From positions 1 through 41,767 of the forward strand of contig NZ_SMKK01000064.1 of assembly GCF_004348425.1 (NCBI RefSeq): DNA of 41,767 nt, read 5' to 3'. This DNA comes from Actinomadura sp. 7K507. Its GTDB lineage: Bacteria > Actinomycetota > Actinomycetes > Streptosporangiales > Streptosporangiaceae. Below, piece after piece: positions 8,309 to 16,392 of this stretch; within the stretch, counting starts at the first letter, position 1; each line of letters opens with the position of its first letter. The translations under genes and the position numbers were made by a program. The notes under the pieces are model-generated. The model did no database searches, was not told where the DNA came from, and worked only from the letters and a program-made list of their open reading frames with translations.

Positions 8309-9307
8309 TCAGTTGCCCGCGCCGAGGTTGTCCATGAACAGGGACGGGTACCGGTCGCCGCGCGCCGCGCCGAGCGGCACCGCCTTCTCGATCTCGGCGA
8401 GGTCACCGGCGGTGAGTTCCAGCTCGATCGCGGGCAGCGCCTCGGCCAGCCGCTCGCGGGTGCGGGCCCCGACCAGGGGCACGATCTCCTCGCCCTGCGC
8501 GGCCACCCAGGCGATGGCCAGCTGCGCCACGGTGCACCCCTTCGCCTCGGCGACCCGGCGGAGCGCGTCCACGAGCGCGAGGTTGTGCTCCACGTTCCCG
8601 CTGGAGAACCGCGGCATCATCGCGCCGCGGCCGTCGCCGGGGGCGCCGCTGCCGCCGGCGGACCAGTGCCCGGAGATGAGGCCGCGGCTGAGGACGCCGT
8701 ACGCCGTCATCCCGATGCCGAGCTCCCGCAGCGTGGGCAGGACGTCGGACTCCACCGCCCGGGAGATCAGCGAGTACTCGATCTGCAGGTCGGCGACCGG
8801 GTGCACGGCGTGCGCCCGCCGGACCGTCGCCGCGTCGACCTCCGAGAGGCCGAGGTGCCGCACGTACCCGGCGTCGATCATCTCCTTGACCGCGCCCACC
8901 GTCTCCTCGATCGGCACCTCCGGGTCCAGCCGGGCGGGACGGTAGACGTCGATGTGATCCACGCCCAGCCGGGTCAGCGAATACGCGAGGAAGTTCTTCA
9001 CCGCCTCGGGACGCCCGTCATGCCCGCCCATGCCGGGGCCGGGCCCCCGCATCATCCCGAACTTGACGCTCAGCTGGTAACCGTCCCTGTCCCGGCCGCG
9101 CAGCGCTTCGGCGAGCAGGAGCTCGTTGTGGCCCATGCCGTAGAAGTCGCCGGTGTCGATCAGGGTGACGCCGGCGTCCAGCGCCGCGTGCACGGTCGCG
9201 ATGCTCTCCGCGCGGTCGGCCGGGCCGTAGGCGTCCGACATGCCCATCGCGCCCAGGCCCAGCGCGGAGACGGCCGGCCCGGTGCGGCTTAGGTTTCGTG
9301 TCTTCAT
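8309..9307 (-). CDS. Aldo/keto reductase
   Basis: NADPH-dependent oxidoreductase with a TIM-barrel fold, 332 aa. Family features are GLGAMGMSDAYG at the N-terminus, the D-Y catalytic pair in LIDTGDFYG, the Lys in LSVKFGMM, and the GVDHIDVYRPARLDP strand. The catalytic-His position of most AKRs (HRxDP) reads ARLDP here; this looks like a property of a YakC-like subgroup rather than decay (from memory, unverified). ATG 9307 has GGAG about 8 bases upstream; a GTG at 9319 is the alternative. It is divergent from an MmyB-type regulator, a common pairing. Substrate unknown. Confidence 0.92.
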   Translation of the reverse strand: MKTRNLSRTGPAVSALGLGAMGMSDAYGPADRAESIATVHAALDAGVTLIDTGDFYGMGHNELLLAEALRGRDRDGYQLSVKFGMMRGPGPGMGGHDGRPEAVKNFLAYSLTRLGVDHIDVYRPARLDPEVPIEETVGAVKEMIDAGYVRHLGLSEVDAATVRRAHAVHPVADLQIEYSLISRAVESDVLPTLRELGIGMTAYGVLSRGLISGHWSAGGSGAPGDGRGAMMPRFSSGNVEHNLALVDALRRVAEAKGCTVAQLAIAWVAAQGEEIVPLVGARTRERLAEALPAIELELTAGDLAEIEKAVPLGAARGDRYPSLFMDNLGAGN

Positions 9308-9324
9308 GACGTTCTCCACTTCTC

Positions 9325-9377
9325 GATGTCGCCTTCTTCTCGACGCCGTTTTCCAGATGTCGCCTTCTCGATGTCGT
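9325..9377. promoter_or_regulatory. Direct repeats in the aldo/keto reductase - regulator intergenic region
   Basis: GATGTCGCCTTCT occurs at 9325-9337 and 9356-9368, a 31-base step (about three helical turns). A third partial copy (CGATGTCG) is at 9369-9376. They lie 18-70 bp upstream of the reductase start, so they are candidate sites for the divergently encoded HTH regulator. They could also simply be part of the local duplication habit of this genome. Confidence 0.4.
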
Positions 9378-9478
9378 CATCCACACTGCGCCGGGCCCGG
9401 GACACGCGAAAGCGGAGCGTTCATCGTGGGAGGGCCGCTCCCTGGATAAGGCGGCCCGCCGCGAGGGAGCATGGGGTC

Positions 9479-10336
9479 ATGCAACGTGACGAGCTCGCCG
9501 ACTTCCTGCGCCGCCGCCGCGAGGCGATCCGCCCGGCCGAGGTGGGCCTCGCGAACGGCCCCCGCCGCCGCACCTCGGGCCTGCGCCGGGAAGAGGTGGC
9601 GATGCTCGCCGGCATGTCGGTGGACTATGTCGTCCGCCTTGAGCAGGGCCGCAGCAGCCAGCCCTCGACACAACTGCTCGGCGCGCTGGCCCGGGCGCTG
9701 CGCCTGTCCGACGACGAGCGCGACCACCTTTTCCACCTGGCCGGCCACCGCCCGCCGCCCGCCGACGGCGTGGCACAACTCGCCCGCGCCGGCCTGATCC
9801 GCATGCTCGACCTCCTCCGCGACACCCCGGCCATGGTGGTGTCCGACCTGGGCGAGGTCCTCGCGCAGAACCGGGCGTCCATCCTGCTGGCGGGCGACCA
9901 CACCGGCTTCTCCGGCGACCACCGCTACATCGTGTACCGGTGGTTCACCGACCCGGCCGCCCGCCTCTCCCCGCCCGGAGAGCAGGAGGAGCAGGCCCGC
10001 CAGCTCGTGGCCGACCTGCGCGCGGCCGCCGGCCGCCGCCCCGGCGACCCCGAGGTCGCCGGACTCGTCGACCGGCTCCGGGCCGAGAGCGCCGAGTTCC
10101 GCCGGCTCTGGGCCGAGCATGAGGTGGCGGTCCGCCGCGCCGACCGCAAGACTTTCGCGCATCCGCGGGTGGGCCACGTGCTGATGGACTGCGAAACCCT
10201 GGTCACCCCCGACCAGAGGCAGCAGTTGCTGGTGCTGACCCCCGCTGACGCCGAGGCCCGCGAGCGCCTGGAACTCCTGCTGGTCCTCGGCACCGAGGAG
10301 TTCCCCACGGGGGCCACGGACAGACCCGCCCGGTAG
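9479..10336 (+). CDS. XRE-family regulator with MmyB-like ligand-binding domain
   Basis: Predicted DNA-binding regulator of 285 aa. The N-terminal helix-turn-helix (residues about 5-75) has RRRTSGLRREEVAMLAGMSVDYVVRLEQGR, here broken as RRRTSGLRREEVAMLAG followed by MSVDYVVRLEQGR, the standard start of this group. The C-terminal PAS-like ligand domain starts about residue 105 (MLDLLRDTPAMVVSDLGEVLAQN) and shows the family's conserved HPRVG block. The ATG at 9479 begins MQRDELADFLR as in relatives; no strong ribosome-binding site is seen. It faces the reductase gene and probably represses it; the ligand is unknown. Its stop lies only 12 bases from the convergent TetR stop. Confidence 0.9.
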   Translation: MQRDELADFLRRRREAIRPAEVGLANGPRRRTSGLRREEVAMLAGMSVDYVVRLEQGRSSQPSTQLLGALARALRLSDDERDHLFHLAGHRPPPADGVAQLARAGLIRMLDLLRDTPAMVVSDLGEVLAQNRASILLAGDHTGFSGDHRYIVYRWFTDPAARLSPPGEQEEQARQLVADLRAAAGRRPGDPEVAGLVDRLRAESAEFRRLWAEHEVAVRRADRKTFAHPRVGHVLMDCETLVTPDQRQQLLVLTPADAEARERLELLLVLGTEEFPTGATDRPAR

Positions 10337-10348
10337 CCGCCGGCCGGG

Positions 10349-11071
10349 TCAGGGGCGGCGGGCCACACCGTCCAGGATGTAGTCCAGCCCCTGGACGAAC
10401 GCGGAGTCCCACTCGGCGCCGCTGAGATGGCCGTGCGCGGCGAGGTTCGGATACCGGTCGCGATTGCGGGCGAGATGCTCCTCGGCGGCCTTCTCTGTGT
10501 CGGCCTGCTCTGTGTCGGCCTTGTCCGTGTCGGCCTTCTGGGTGTCGGCCTTGTCCGCGTCGGGCTCATCGCCGCGCTGGGCCCCGACCTCCATGAGCGC
10601 CGAGCCGATGACATAGTTCGCGACCGCGTACGCGGCGCCCGCGAGCCGCGTGCCGGTCAGCCCGGTCGTGGCCAGGGCGGCGTACAGGAAGTCGGTCCGG
10701 GCCAGGACCTCCGGGCCGAGGAGCGGGCGGCCACCGAGGATCGTCGCCGACCAGGGATGGCGCAGCATCGCGGCACGCCAGCCCGACATGAGCGCGACCA
10801 CGTCGGCGCGCCACTCCGTCCCGCCCTCGGGAATCGGGACGTCACCGAAGACGGCGTCGAGCGCGAGCTCCAGCACGTCGTCCTTCGTCCTGACGTGCCA
10901 GTAGAGCGTCGTGGAACCCGTATCGAGCCGCTCGGCGAGCCGGCGCATCGTGAGACGCCCGGCGCCCTCCTCGTCCAGCAGCGCCACGGCCTCGGCGACG
11001 ATCCGCTCCCGCGTCAGGGGCGGCGCCTCCCGCCGGGGACGGTTCTGACGCAGCCACACGCTCTCGGTCAT
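10349..11071 (-). CDS. TetR-family repressor with a KADT-repeat insertion
   Basis: 240-aa repressor. The N-terminal HTH runs over LTRERIVAEAVALLDEEGAG, then LTMRRLAERLDTGSTTLYWHV, a form typical of the TetR/TetR_C class. The C-terminal ligand domain is interrupted by about 25 residues of low-complexity KADT/QADT pentapeptides encoded by a five-copy 15-bp repeat. The ATG at 11071 is preferred because GAGG precedes it by five bases; ATG 11080 is possible. It diverges from an ABC-F ATPase gene across a palindrome, so it probably represses itself and that gene until an inducing drug binds (inference). Confidence 0.92.
   Translation of the reverse strand: MTESVWLRQNRPRREAPPLTRERIVAEAVALLDEEGAGRLTMRRLAERLDTGSTTLYWHVRTKDDVLELALDAVFGDVPIPEGGTEWRADVVALMSGWRAAMLRHPWSATILGGRPLLGPEVLARTDFLYAALATTGLTGTRLAGAAYAVANYVIGSALMEVGAQRGDEPDADKADTQKADTDKADTEQADTEKAAEEHLARNRDRYPNLAAHGHLSGAEWDSAFVQGLDYILDGVARRP
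10491..10565 (-). repeat. 15-bp tandem repeat x5 within the TetR gene
   Basis: Five diverged copies of the pattern TTxTCTGTGTCGGCC start at 10491, 10506, 10521, 10536 and 10551. They encode the charged pentapeptides K/Q-A-D-T/A-x. Divergence among copies suggests an older expansion than the near-identical arrays elsewhere. Confidence 0.92.
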
Positions 11072-11081
11072 GCGCCTCATG

Positions 11082-11118
11082 CTAGTACATTGGACGGGCA
11101 CTAGATCATTGATCCAGT
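11082..11118. promoter_or_regulatory. Operator-like sites between TetR and ABC-F genes
   Basis: ACTAGATCATTGATCCAGT (11100-11118) is a 19-bp near-palindrome with one mismatched pair around a central T. CTAGnnCATTG also occurs as a direct repeat at 11082 and 11101, 19 bases apart. The sites are placed between the divergent starts at 11071 and 11146, where a TetR dimer would block both promoters. Confidence 0.6.
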
Positions 11119-11145
11119 CACTCGAACGACGTACGAGGCGGTGCC

Positions 11146-12723
11146 ATGGGACACATCGAGGTGAGCCGGCTGACATATGCGCTTCCCGACGGCCGGCTCC
11201 TCCTGGACGACGTCTCGTTCCGCGTCGGGGACGGCGTGAACGCGGGACTCGTCGGCCCCAACGGCGCCGGGAAGACAACGTTGTTGCGCCTGTTCGCGGG
11301 GGACATACAGCCTTCCTCCGGCGTCGTCACGGGCTCCGGCGGCATAGGCGTCATGCGCCAGTTCATCGGCAGCGTCCGCGACGGGCGGACCGTCCACGAC
11401 CTCCTGCTCTCGGTGGCCCCGGGGACCGTCCAGGCCGTGGCGGAGCGGCTGGCGCGAGCCGAGCGGGAACTGGACGACGGCGAGCACAGCCAGATCGCCT
11501 ACGCGCAGGCCATCACCGACTACACCGACGCGGGCGGCTACGACATCGAGGTCGTCTGGGACACCTGCACCACGGCGGCGCTAGGCCTGCCCTTCGACGA
11601 GGTGAAGGACCGCGGCGTGACCACACTGTCGGGCGGCGAACAGAAACGCCTCGTCCTGGAGGCCCTCCTGCGCGGCCCCGACGAGGTCCTCCTGCTGGAC
11701 GAACCCGACAACTACCTAGATGTCCCCGGCAAGGATTGGCTGGCAGGAAGGCTGCGCGCCACGAGCAAGACCGTCCTGCTGGTCTCCCATGACCGGCGCC
11801 TGCTCGCCGACGTGGCCGACCGCATCGTCACGGTGGAGTCCCGGGACGTCTGGGTCCACGGCGGCGGGTTCGCGGGATACGCGCAAGCCCGCCGCGACCG
11901 TACCGAACGCCTCCACGAGCTGCGCCGCCGCTGGGACGAGGAGCAGAAGCGGCTCAAGCAACTCGTCCACACACTCCGCCAGCGCGCCGCCAACAACGAC
12001 GCGGTCGCCTCCTCCTACCAGGCCGCCCGCACCCGCCTGCAACGCTTTGAGGAGGCAGGACCACCGCAGAGCGCCCCGAAGGAGCAGAACGTGCGCATGC
12101 GCCTGCGCGGCAGCCGCACCGGCAAACGCGCCCTGATCTGCGAGTCCCTCGAACTGGCCGGCATGACCCACCCGTTCGACACCGAGATCTGGTACGGCGA
12201 ACGTGTGGCGGTACTCGGCTCCAACGGCTCAGGCAAATCGACGTTCATGCGCCTCTTGGCCGGACACGACATCCCGTACACCGGAGCTTTCCGCTTGGGT
12301 GCCCGCGTGGTCCCCGGCCTCTTCGTCCAGACGCACACACGCCCGGACCTGCACGGCCGTACCCCGGCGGAAATCGTCATGTCGGAGAACGCACTGACCC
12401 GCAACGACGCCATGGCCGCACTCGCCCGCTACGAACTGGCCCCCGCCGGCTCCCGTCCGTTCGAAACGCTCTCCGGCGGCCAGCAGGCCCGGCTGCAGAT
12501 CCTGCTCCTCGAACTGTCCGGCGCGACGCTTCTCCTACTGGACGAGCCGACCGACAACCTGGACCTCGCCAGCGCCGAAGCGCTCCAAGAGGGACTGGCG
12601 TCCTACTCGGGCACCGTGCTGGCCGTGACCCACGACCGCTGGTTCGCGACCGACTTCGACCGCTACCTGATCTTCGCCTCCACCGGCGACGTCCACGAGT
12701 CACCAACGCCACTGTGGCAATGA
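11146..12723 (+). CDS. ABC-F family ATPase (possible antibiotic-resistance ribosome protector)
   Basis: Soluble protein of 525 aa with two ABC ATPase domains and no membrane segment. Domain 1 has GPNGAGKTT (about residue 39), LSGGEQKR and LLLDEPDNYLD. An inter-domain helical linker rich in Arg/Lys (RRRWDEEQKRLKQLVHTLRQ) follows. Domain 2 has GSNGSGKST (about 359), LSGGQQAR and LLLDEPTDNLD, then VTHDRW. ABC-F proteins act on the ribosome, and members under drug-responsive TetR control often confer resistance to 50S-binding antibiotics; that role here is inference. GTP/ATP catalytic residues look intact. The start sits 75 bases from the divergent TetR start. Confidence 0.93.
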   Translation: MGHIEVSRLTYALPDGRLLLDDVSFRVGDGVNAGLVGPNGAGKTTLLRLFAGDIQPSSGVVTGSGGIGVMRQFIGSVRDGRTVHDLLLSVAPGTVQAVAERLARAERELDDGEHSQIAYAQAITDYTDAGGYDIEVVWDTCTTAALGLPFDEVKDRGVTTLSGGEQKRLVLEALLRGPDEVLLLDEPDNYLDVPGKDWLAGRLRATSKTVLLVSHDRRLLADVADRIVTVESRDVWVHGGGFAGYAQARRDRTERLHELRRRWDEEQKRLKQLVHTLRQRAANNDAVASSYQAARTRLQRFEEAGPPQSAPKEQNVRMRLRGSRTGKRALICESLELAGMTHPFDTEIWYGERVAVLGSNGSGKSTFMRLLAGHDIPYTGAFRLGARVVPGLFVQTHTRPDLHGRTPAEIVMSENALTRNDAMAALARYELAPAGSRPFETLSGGQQARLQILLLELSGATLLLLDEPTDNLDLASAEALQEGLASYSGTVLAVTHDRWFATDFDRYLIFASTGDVHESPTPLWQ

Positions 12724-12814
12724 ACGCACCGGCGTCCCCGTACCGCTTTCACGCCCCCGCCGGGGTGGGGACGCAGGTCACCCGGCCCGGCGTGACTCAA
12801 GCCCCCTGTCGCAG

Positions 12815-13260
12815 GCATGGTCCGGGGTGTTGTTACCGGGCCTGGTGGCGTCGGTGGACCGTCCCTCCGACAAGAAGCGGCACGAGAAGCCCTGCCCACC
12901 GACGAACAGCGCCTGCGGACCCTGTTCCCCCAGCTCAGCCCCCGCGGCCAGGGTACTGGTGGTGGTCGACCAGCCCGCCTCGATCGGCCCGCTTTCCCCT
13001 GCCCCGCGTCGACACCGGCAGGAACTTTGGCCGAGCCGGAGGTCCTCGTCGGGTTCGACGACGACCTGGCCGGCGACTCGACCTGGCTGGCCAACCGGAT
13101 CCGCGGGCTGCTGGTCACCATCCACCCCGCCTGGAGAAGGCCCTGGGACCACGGCTGCATCACCCCGCCGCCCTGGAGCTGCTGATCACCCACGGCGCCC
13201 CGGATGGCCTGCGCGCCGCCACCGCCGGCGAACTGCTGGCCACCGCCGGCGAACCCTGCT
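12815..13260 (+). pseudogene. IS110-family transposase remnant A (frameshifted, internally deleted)
   Basis: Fragments of an IS110 transposase appear in all three plus frames: ALPTDEQRLRTLFPQL, then VLVVVDQPASIG, then EVLVGFDDDLAGDSTWLANR with IRGLLVTIHPA, then LEKALGPRLHHPAALELL. The stretch between DQPASIG and VDTG is much shorter than in intact relatives, so the DEDD catalytic region is largely deleted. The C-terminal Ser domain is also missing. It converges head-on with remnant B near 13255. Confidence 0.75.
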
Positions 13261-14035
13261 GCGTCCAGATGCCCGGGTGACGGGCGCTGATCCGGCATAG
13301 GCCTTGAGCGTCGCGGGCGTCGGCGAAGCGGGCCCGGTCGTCACCGATGTCGGTCGGCACGCGGGCACCGGTCAGGTCTGCCAGGCCGGAGAAGCTGACG
13401 ATGATCGCGGCGTCGGGGTGCTGGTGAAAGGCCTGGCCGGTGGCCTCGGCGAGGTCGTCAGCGGCCTGGTAGGCGGCGTCGAGCTGCAGCAGGGCCTGGG
13501 CCTGGTGGCGAGCGCCGCCTCAACCTTGGGGAGCCGATGCAGGTGCTGGCGGAGGACGGCTTGGAGTTTGTTCGGCACGTGTGTCCAGGTTGCGTTGGCG
13601 TCCGGCGTGGGCCAGCGCCACCCGCAGCTGAGTCTCGGTGAACTTGGCGGCCTAGGTGGTGGGGGTGGGGGCCGCGGTGAGGACGCCGCGGGCCTCGGCA
13701 GAGGTCAGGCCAACTTCTGACCCGGAAGGCCGTGAGCGCGGCCGGGAAGAAGTCGCGGAGTGGTGAACGGAGCTGGTCGGCCCAGCTGCTGGCGGTTCCA
13801 GACCGCGTCCTGCCAGCGCTGGCCAGCATCGCGATGGACTGCACGAGTTCGGAGTCCTCCGGCAGTGGCCGGTGATGGGCGGCGTCGACGCGCAAGATGT
13901 TGGGAGATCGACCAGAGCCTGGCAGCCGGGGACGCCATCGTTGATGCGGCGGCGTGCGACGAGCTTGCCGTGGGAGTCCACCAGAGCGACATCATGGTGC
14001 CTCTCCGCCCAGTCGATCCCGCATGTCACCTTCAA
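13250..14035 (-). pseudogene. IS110-family transposase remnant B (frameshifted)
   Basis: The N-terminus is well preserved from a TTG at 14035 with AGGAG upstream: CGIDWAERHHDVALVDSHGK shows the first catalytic Asp of the DEDD fold. The frame then breaks several times; recognisable pieces in other minus frames are DSELVQSIAMLASAGR, LRSPLRDFFPAALTAF, HPDAAIIVSFSGLADLTGA, GDDRARFADAR and LKAYAGSAPVTRASG. The sequence is lost after that point. The upstream bases to about 14135 resemble an IS110-type left end, and they interrupt remnant C. Confidence 0.8.
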
Positions 14036-14124
14036 CGGCCGTGCTCCTATCGAGGGGTTTGGTGCAGCTCAGAGCCGTGCGGGGGCACGCTGCGCCCTAA
14101 TGAGGGAGCTCGACGGCTCGACTC

Positions 14125-14530
14125 TCAATGACCAGTGTCAAGCTCCACCCGGCGCAAGGTCCGGTTGTAGCGTTTCGGCCGCCGGAGGTTCCCGCTGACC
14201 CGGCCAGAGTCCTGCGGGACCGGGACCGGGACCAGGACCGGGACCGGGACCGGGACCGGGCCAGCGTAGGAGGCCAGCCTGCCAGGGGTGCCAAAGGCTC
14301 CCTGAGCGTCGCCGCCGGTCGCCACGAGGAAGTCGGCGCCGAGAATCGGGCCCATGCCGGGAAGGCTCTCCAGGATGGCGCCCTGGTGGTGGGTCCGGAA
14401 CCGGGCGACGATCATCTTGGTGATGTCCTTGATCTCACGGTCCAGGTCGAGTAACCGGCGGGCCCCTGCGCTTGGCGAGCATCGCGGTGGTGGCCTCGCC
14501 TGGCAGGGCGAGGTCCTGCTGGCAAACGAG
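14125..14530 (-). pseudogene. IS110-family transposase remnant C (C-terminal part)
   Basis: The C-terminal half of an IS110/IS116-type transposase: RLLDLDREIKDITKMI, then ILESLPGMGPILGADFLVAT and DSGRVSGNLRRPKRYNRTLR. The upstream frame (LALPGEATTAMLAKRRG) is out of phase by a frameshift near 14460. The conserved segment after RTLRRV is replaced by ELDTGH-stop, which marks the point where remnant B seems to have inserted. The usual A-P-V-P motif is expanded to a run of Pro-Val dipeptides by a hexamer repeat. Confidence 0.75.
14216..14257 (+). repeat. GGGACC hexamer microsatellite x7 in IS110 remnant C
   Basis: Seven consecutive GGGACC units, one reading AGGACC. On the minus strand they read as Val-Pro dipeptides inside the transposase, where relatives have a single APVP. 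Confidence 0.93.
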
Positions 14531-14542
14531 CGGTGGTCCCTG

Positions 14543-14576
14543 CGGTCGGCTCAGAAGCACGGTCGGCTCAGAAGCA
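14543..14576 (+). repeat. 17-bp tandem duplication
   Basis: CGGTCGGCTCAGAAGCA occurs twice head-to-tail in non-coding DNA next to IS110 remnant C. The unit is not a multiple of three, consistent with no coding function here. Confidence 0.9.
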
Positions 14577-14599
14577 CGATCTTCCCGAGCCCGTCGATG

Positions 14600-14705
14600 C
14601 GGTGGGTGGTGATCGAGAGGCGCCGGGCCGTGCTGCCTACGGGGAGGACTGCACGTCCAGGGACACCCGAGACGTCTCCCGGCACCCTTCGATCACCACC
14701 CACCG
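14600..14705. repeat. 106-bp element bounded by inverted repeats
   Basis: CGGTGGGTGGTGATCGA (14600-14616) and its exact reverse complement (14689-14705) form a 17-bp perfect inverted repeat. Similarity continues inward with mismatches to about 28 bp per arm, leaving roughly 50 bp between. No ORF is convincing inside. It may be a small hairpin or MITE-like remnant among the IS110 debris. From here to 14979 no gene is seen. Confidence 0.55.
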
Positions 14706-14882
14706 TCACTCGTCCCCGACCGGCTCCGTCTGCTGGGAGAGGTCAAGCCTTGGGGTCCACGTAGGCATCGGTCGAGAATGAGCTACCGGGACCGAAGCCC
14801 TCGGGAGTCAATGGGGACACCCCCGTCTCCTCTGCGGCACGCGGCCGGTACCGCGCTGAATCGCGGCGGGTCGCGGCTGGGT

Positions 14883-14938
14883 AGGTCGTGACGGGTAGGT
14901 CGTGACGGGCAGGTCGTGACGGGCAGGTCGTGATGGAG
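14883..14938 (+). repeat. 14-bp tandem repeat x4
   Basis: AGGTCGTGACGGGT/C repeats at 14883, 14897, 14911 and, less exactly, 14925. It lies in the gene-free stretch 14706-14979, just downstream of the HNH gene stop. The 14-bp unit would break any reading frame. Confidence 0.92.
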
Positions 14939-14979
14939 CGGACGATCACGGCCCGACGGCGGGATGCGGCTGGGGGATC

Positions 14980-16392
14980 TCAGGGGCCGGCGGTTTGGCG
15001 GGGCCCCCGGGTGAGGGTGCCCTTTCGGGAAGTGCGGCGCCGGTACCGTGGCCGAGGGGCCGGGTCTGGTGCGCACGACCCGTTGGCTGTGGACGCGTTG
15101 GGTGCGGATGACTTGGGTGTAGGGGTCATGTGTTCCGGCTCCCAGGGATTCGGGACGCCGGAGGGTGCTTCCGGTGGTGGACGGCGCCGGCCGCAGGCGT
15201 CCCGGGGTGGTTGGAGCCGGTAGGTGTGGCGTCCGTCGGCGGTTCGGGCGATGTGGACCTGGTCAGGGTTGGCCGCCTTGAAGCGATTGTGAAATTTGCA
15301 GGTCAGAGCCAGATTGTCGATGTCGGTGGGGCTGTCGCCCAGGGCCCATCCGGACACGTGATCCACTTCGCACAGCGTCCCCGGAACTTCGCAACCGCCT
15401 ACCACGCAGGTGGGGTACAGCGTCTCGAGAACTCGGCGCTGCCCCGGGCTGGCGAAACGGACGGTGCGGCCGAGGTAGAGCGGGACGTTGCCGCGTCCCA
15501 GGATGAGCGTGGACACTCCGGCGGCCAGGGCGATTCGGCGGGCCTGTTCGGCGGGGATGGGGGTACCGTCGGTCAGCCGTGCGGGGGTGGCGCCGCCGGT
15601 GAGGGTGTCCAGGTCGCAGATGACGGTGACCTTGGTGCCCCGGTGTCCGCCGGACAGGACGGTGGTCAGCGCGGCGGCGGTGCGTTCCGACAGGTCGCGG
15701 CGGTCGTCGGCCCCCGCCGGCTTGGCCAGAGGACCGAGGGTGCCGTCCCAGACGGCGGCGTCCTCGGCGGCGAGCCAGCCCCTGATGAACCGGCCGCCGT
15801 CCAGAGAGCGAGTGGAGTCGATCCAAGACTGCTCGTACCCGCGTCGAGTGTCGGGGCCGGGGTTCTCGGTGCCGTCGCGTTCGGCGATCAGGTCGGTGAT
15901 CTTGTTGCCGAACGCGGCGACCTTCCCGGCGGAGAATCCCTGCCCGGCGAGGTCGAGAAGGATCTCCTCGGCCGCCGCGCAGTCCTCGTCGTCCAGGCGG
16001 ACGACCGCACCGGCGATGGTGGCGGCGTACCCGTGGGACAACTCTCCTGCGGCCAGTCTCCGGGTGACGCCGGGGAGGCGGTCCCACTGACGAGCCAGGT
16101 TGATGCGCTCCTTGGCGCGTGCCTCGCGCATTCCCATATGAGTGCGCAGCCAAGCGCGGGTGGATGGCAGGCCCCAGCGGCGCATCTCCCCGGAGACGTC
16201 CACCCGTCCGATCAAGAGGGCGAGAGTGCTTTCGTGCAGATCGGTGGCGCGGGCCAGAGTCTCGGCGTCCTGCATGCAAACAGCCGCCGATGCGGGAGCC
16301 TCCCGCTGGGCGAGCTCGGCCGCGATCAACGCCGCCGCGTCCACCAGCTCACCGGTGGACATCGACGCCAAGTCGATCTCAGTCGAACACAT
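14980..16392 (-). CDS. DUF222 / HNH-endonuclease domain protein
   Basis: 470-aa protein of the actinobacterial 13E12-like multicopy family. The DUF222 helical region covers about residues 30-300 (LHESTLALLIGRVDVSGEMR, RTHMGMREARAKERINLARQ). The HNH domain follows at about 335-380 with paired Cys (CVVGGCEVPGTLCEVDH) and NLALTCKFHNRFK. The catalytic DH pair and the second His are present, so nuclease chemistry is plausible. A basic, Pro-rich tail of about 70 residues follows. ATG 16392 has GGAG five bases upstream. The family is abundant and often found near mobile DNA, which fits the adjacent IS110 debris; its biological role is not established. Confidence 0.9.
   Translation of the reverse strand: MCSTEIDLASMSTGELVDAAALIAAELAQREAPASAAVCMQDAETLARATDLHESTLALLIGRVDVSGEMRRWGLPSTRAWLRTHMGMREARAKERINLARQWDRLPGVTRRLAAGELSHGYAATIAGAVVRLDDEDCAAAEEILLDLAGQGFSAGKVAAFGNKITDLIAERDGTENPGPDTRRGYEQSWIDSTRSLDGGRFIRGWLAAEDAAVWDGTLGPLAKPAGADDRRDLSERTAAALTTVLSGGHRGTKVTVICDLDTLTGGATPARLTDGTPIPAEQARRIALAAGVSTLILGRGNVPLYLGRTVRFASPGQRRVLETLYPTCVVGGCEVPGTLCEVDHVSGWALGDSPTDIDNLALTCKFHNRFKAANPDQVHIARTADGRHTYRLQPPRDACGRRRPPPEAPSGVPNPWEPEHMTPTPKSSAPNASTANGSCAPDPAPRPRYRRRTSRKGTLTRGPRQTAGP

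Noticed and set aside
13304..13720. Plus-strand frame of 138 codons over the IS110 region
   Set aside because: Minus-strand frames over the same bases contain recognisable IS110 transposase motifs; the plus frame is Gly/Val-rich and lacks any.
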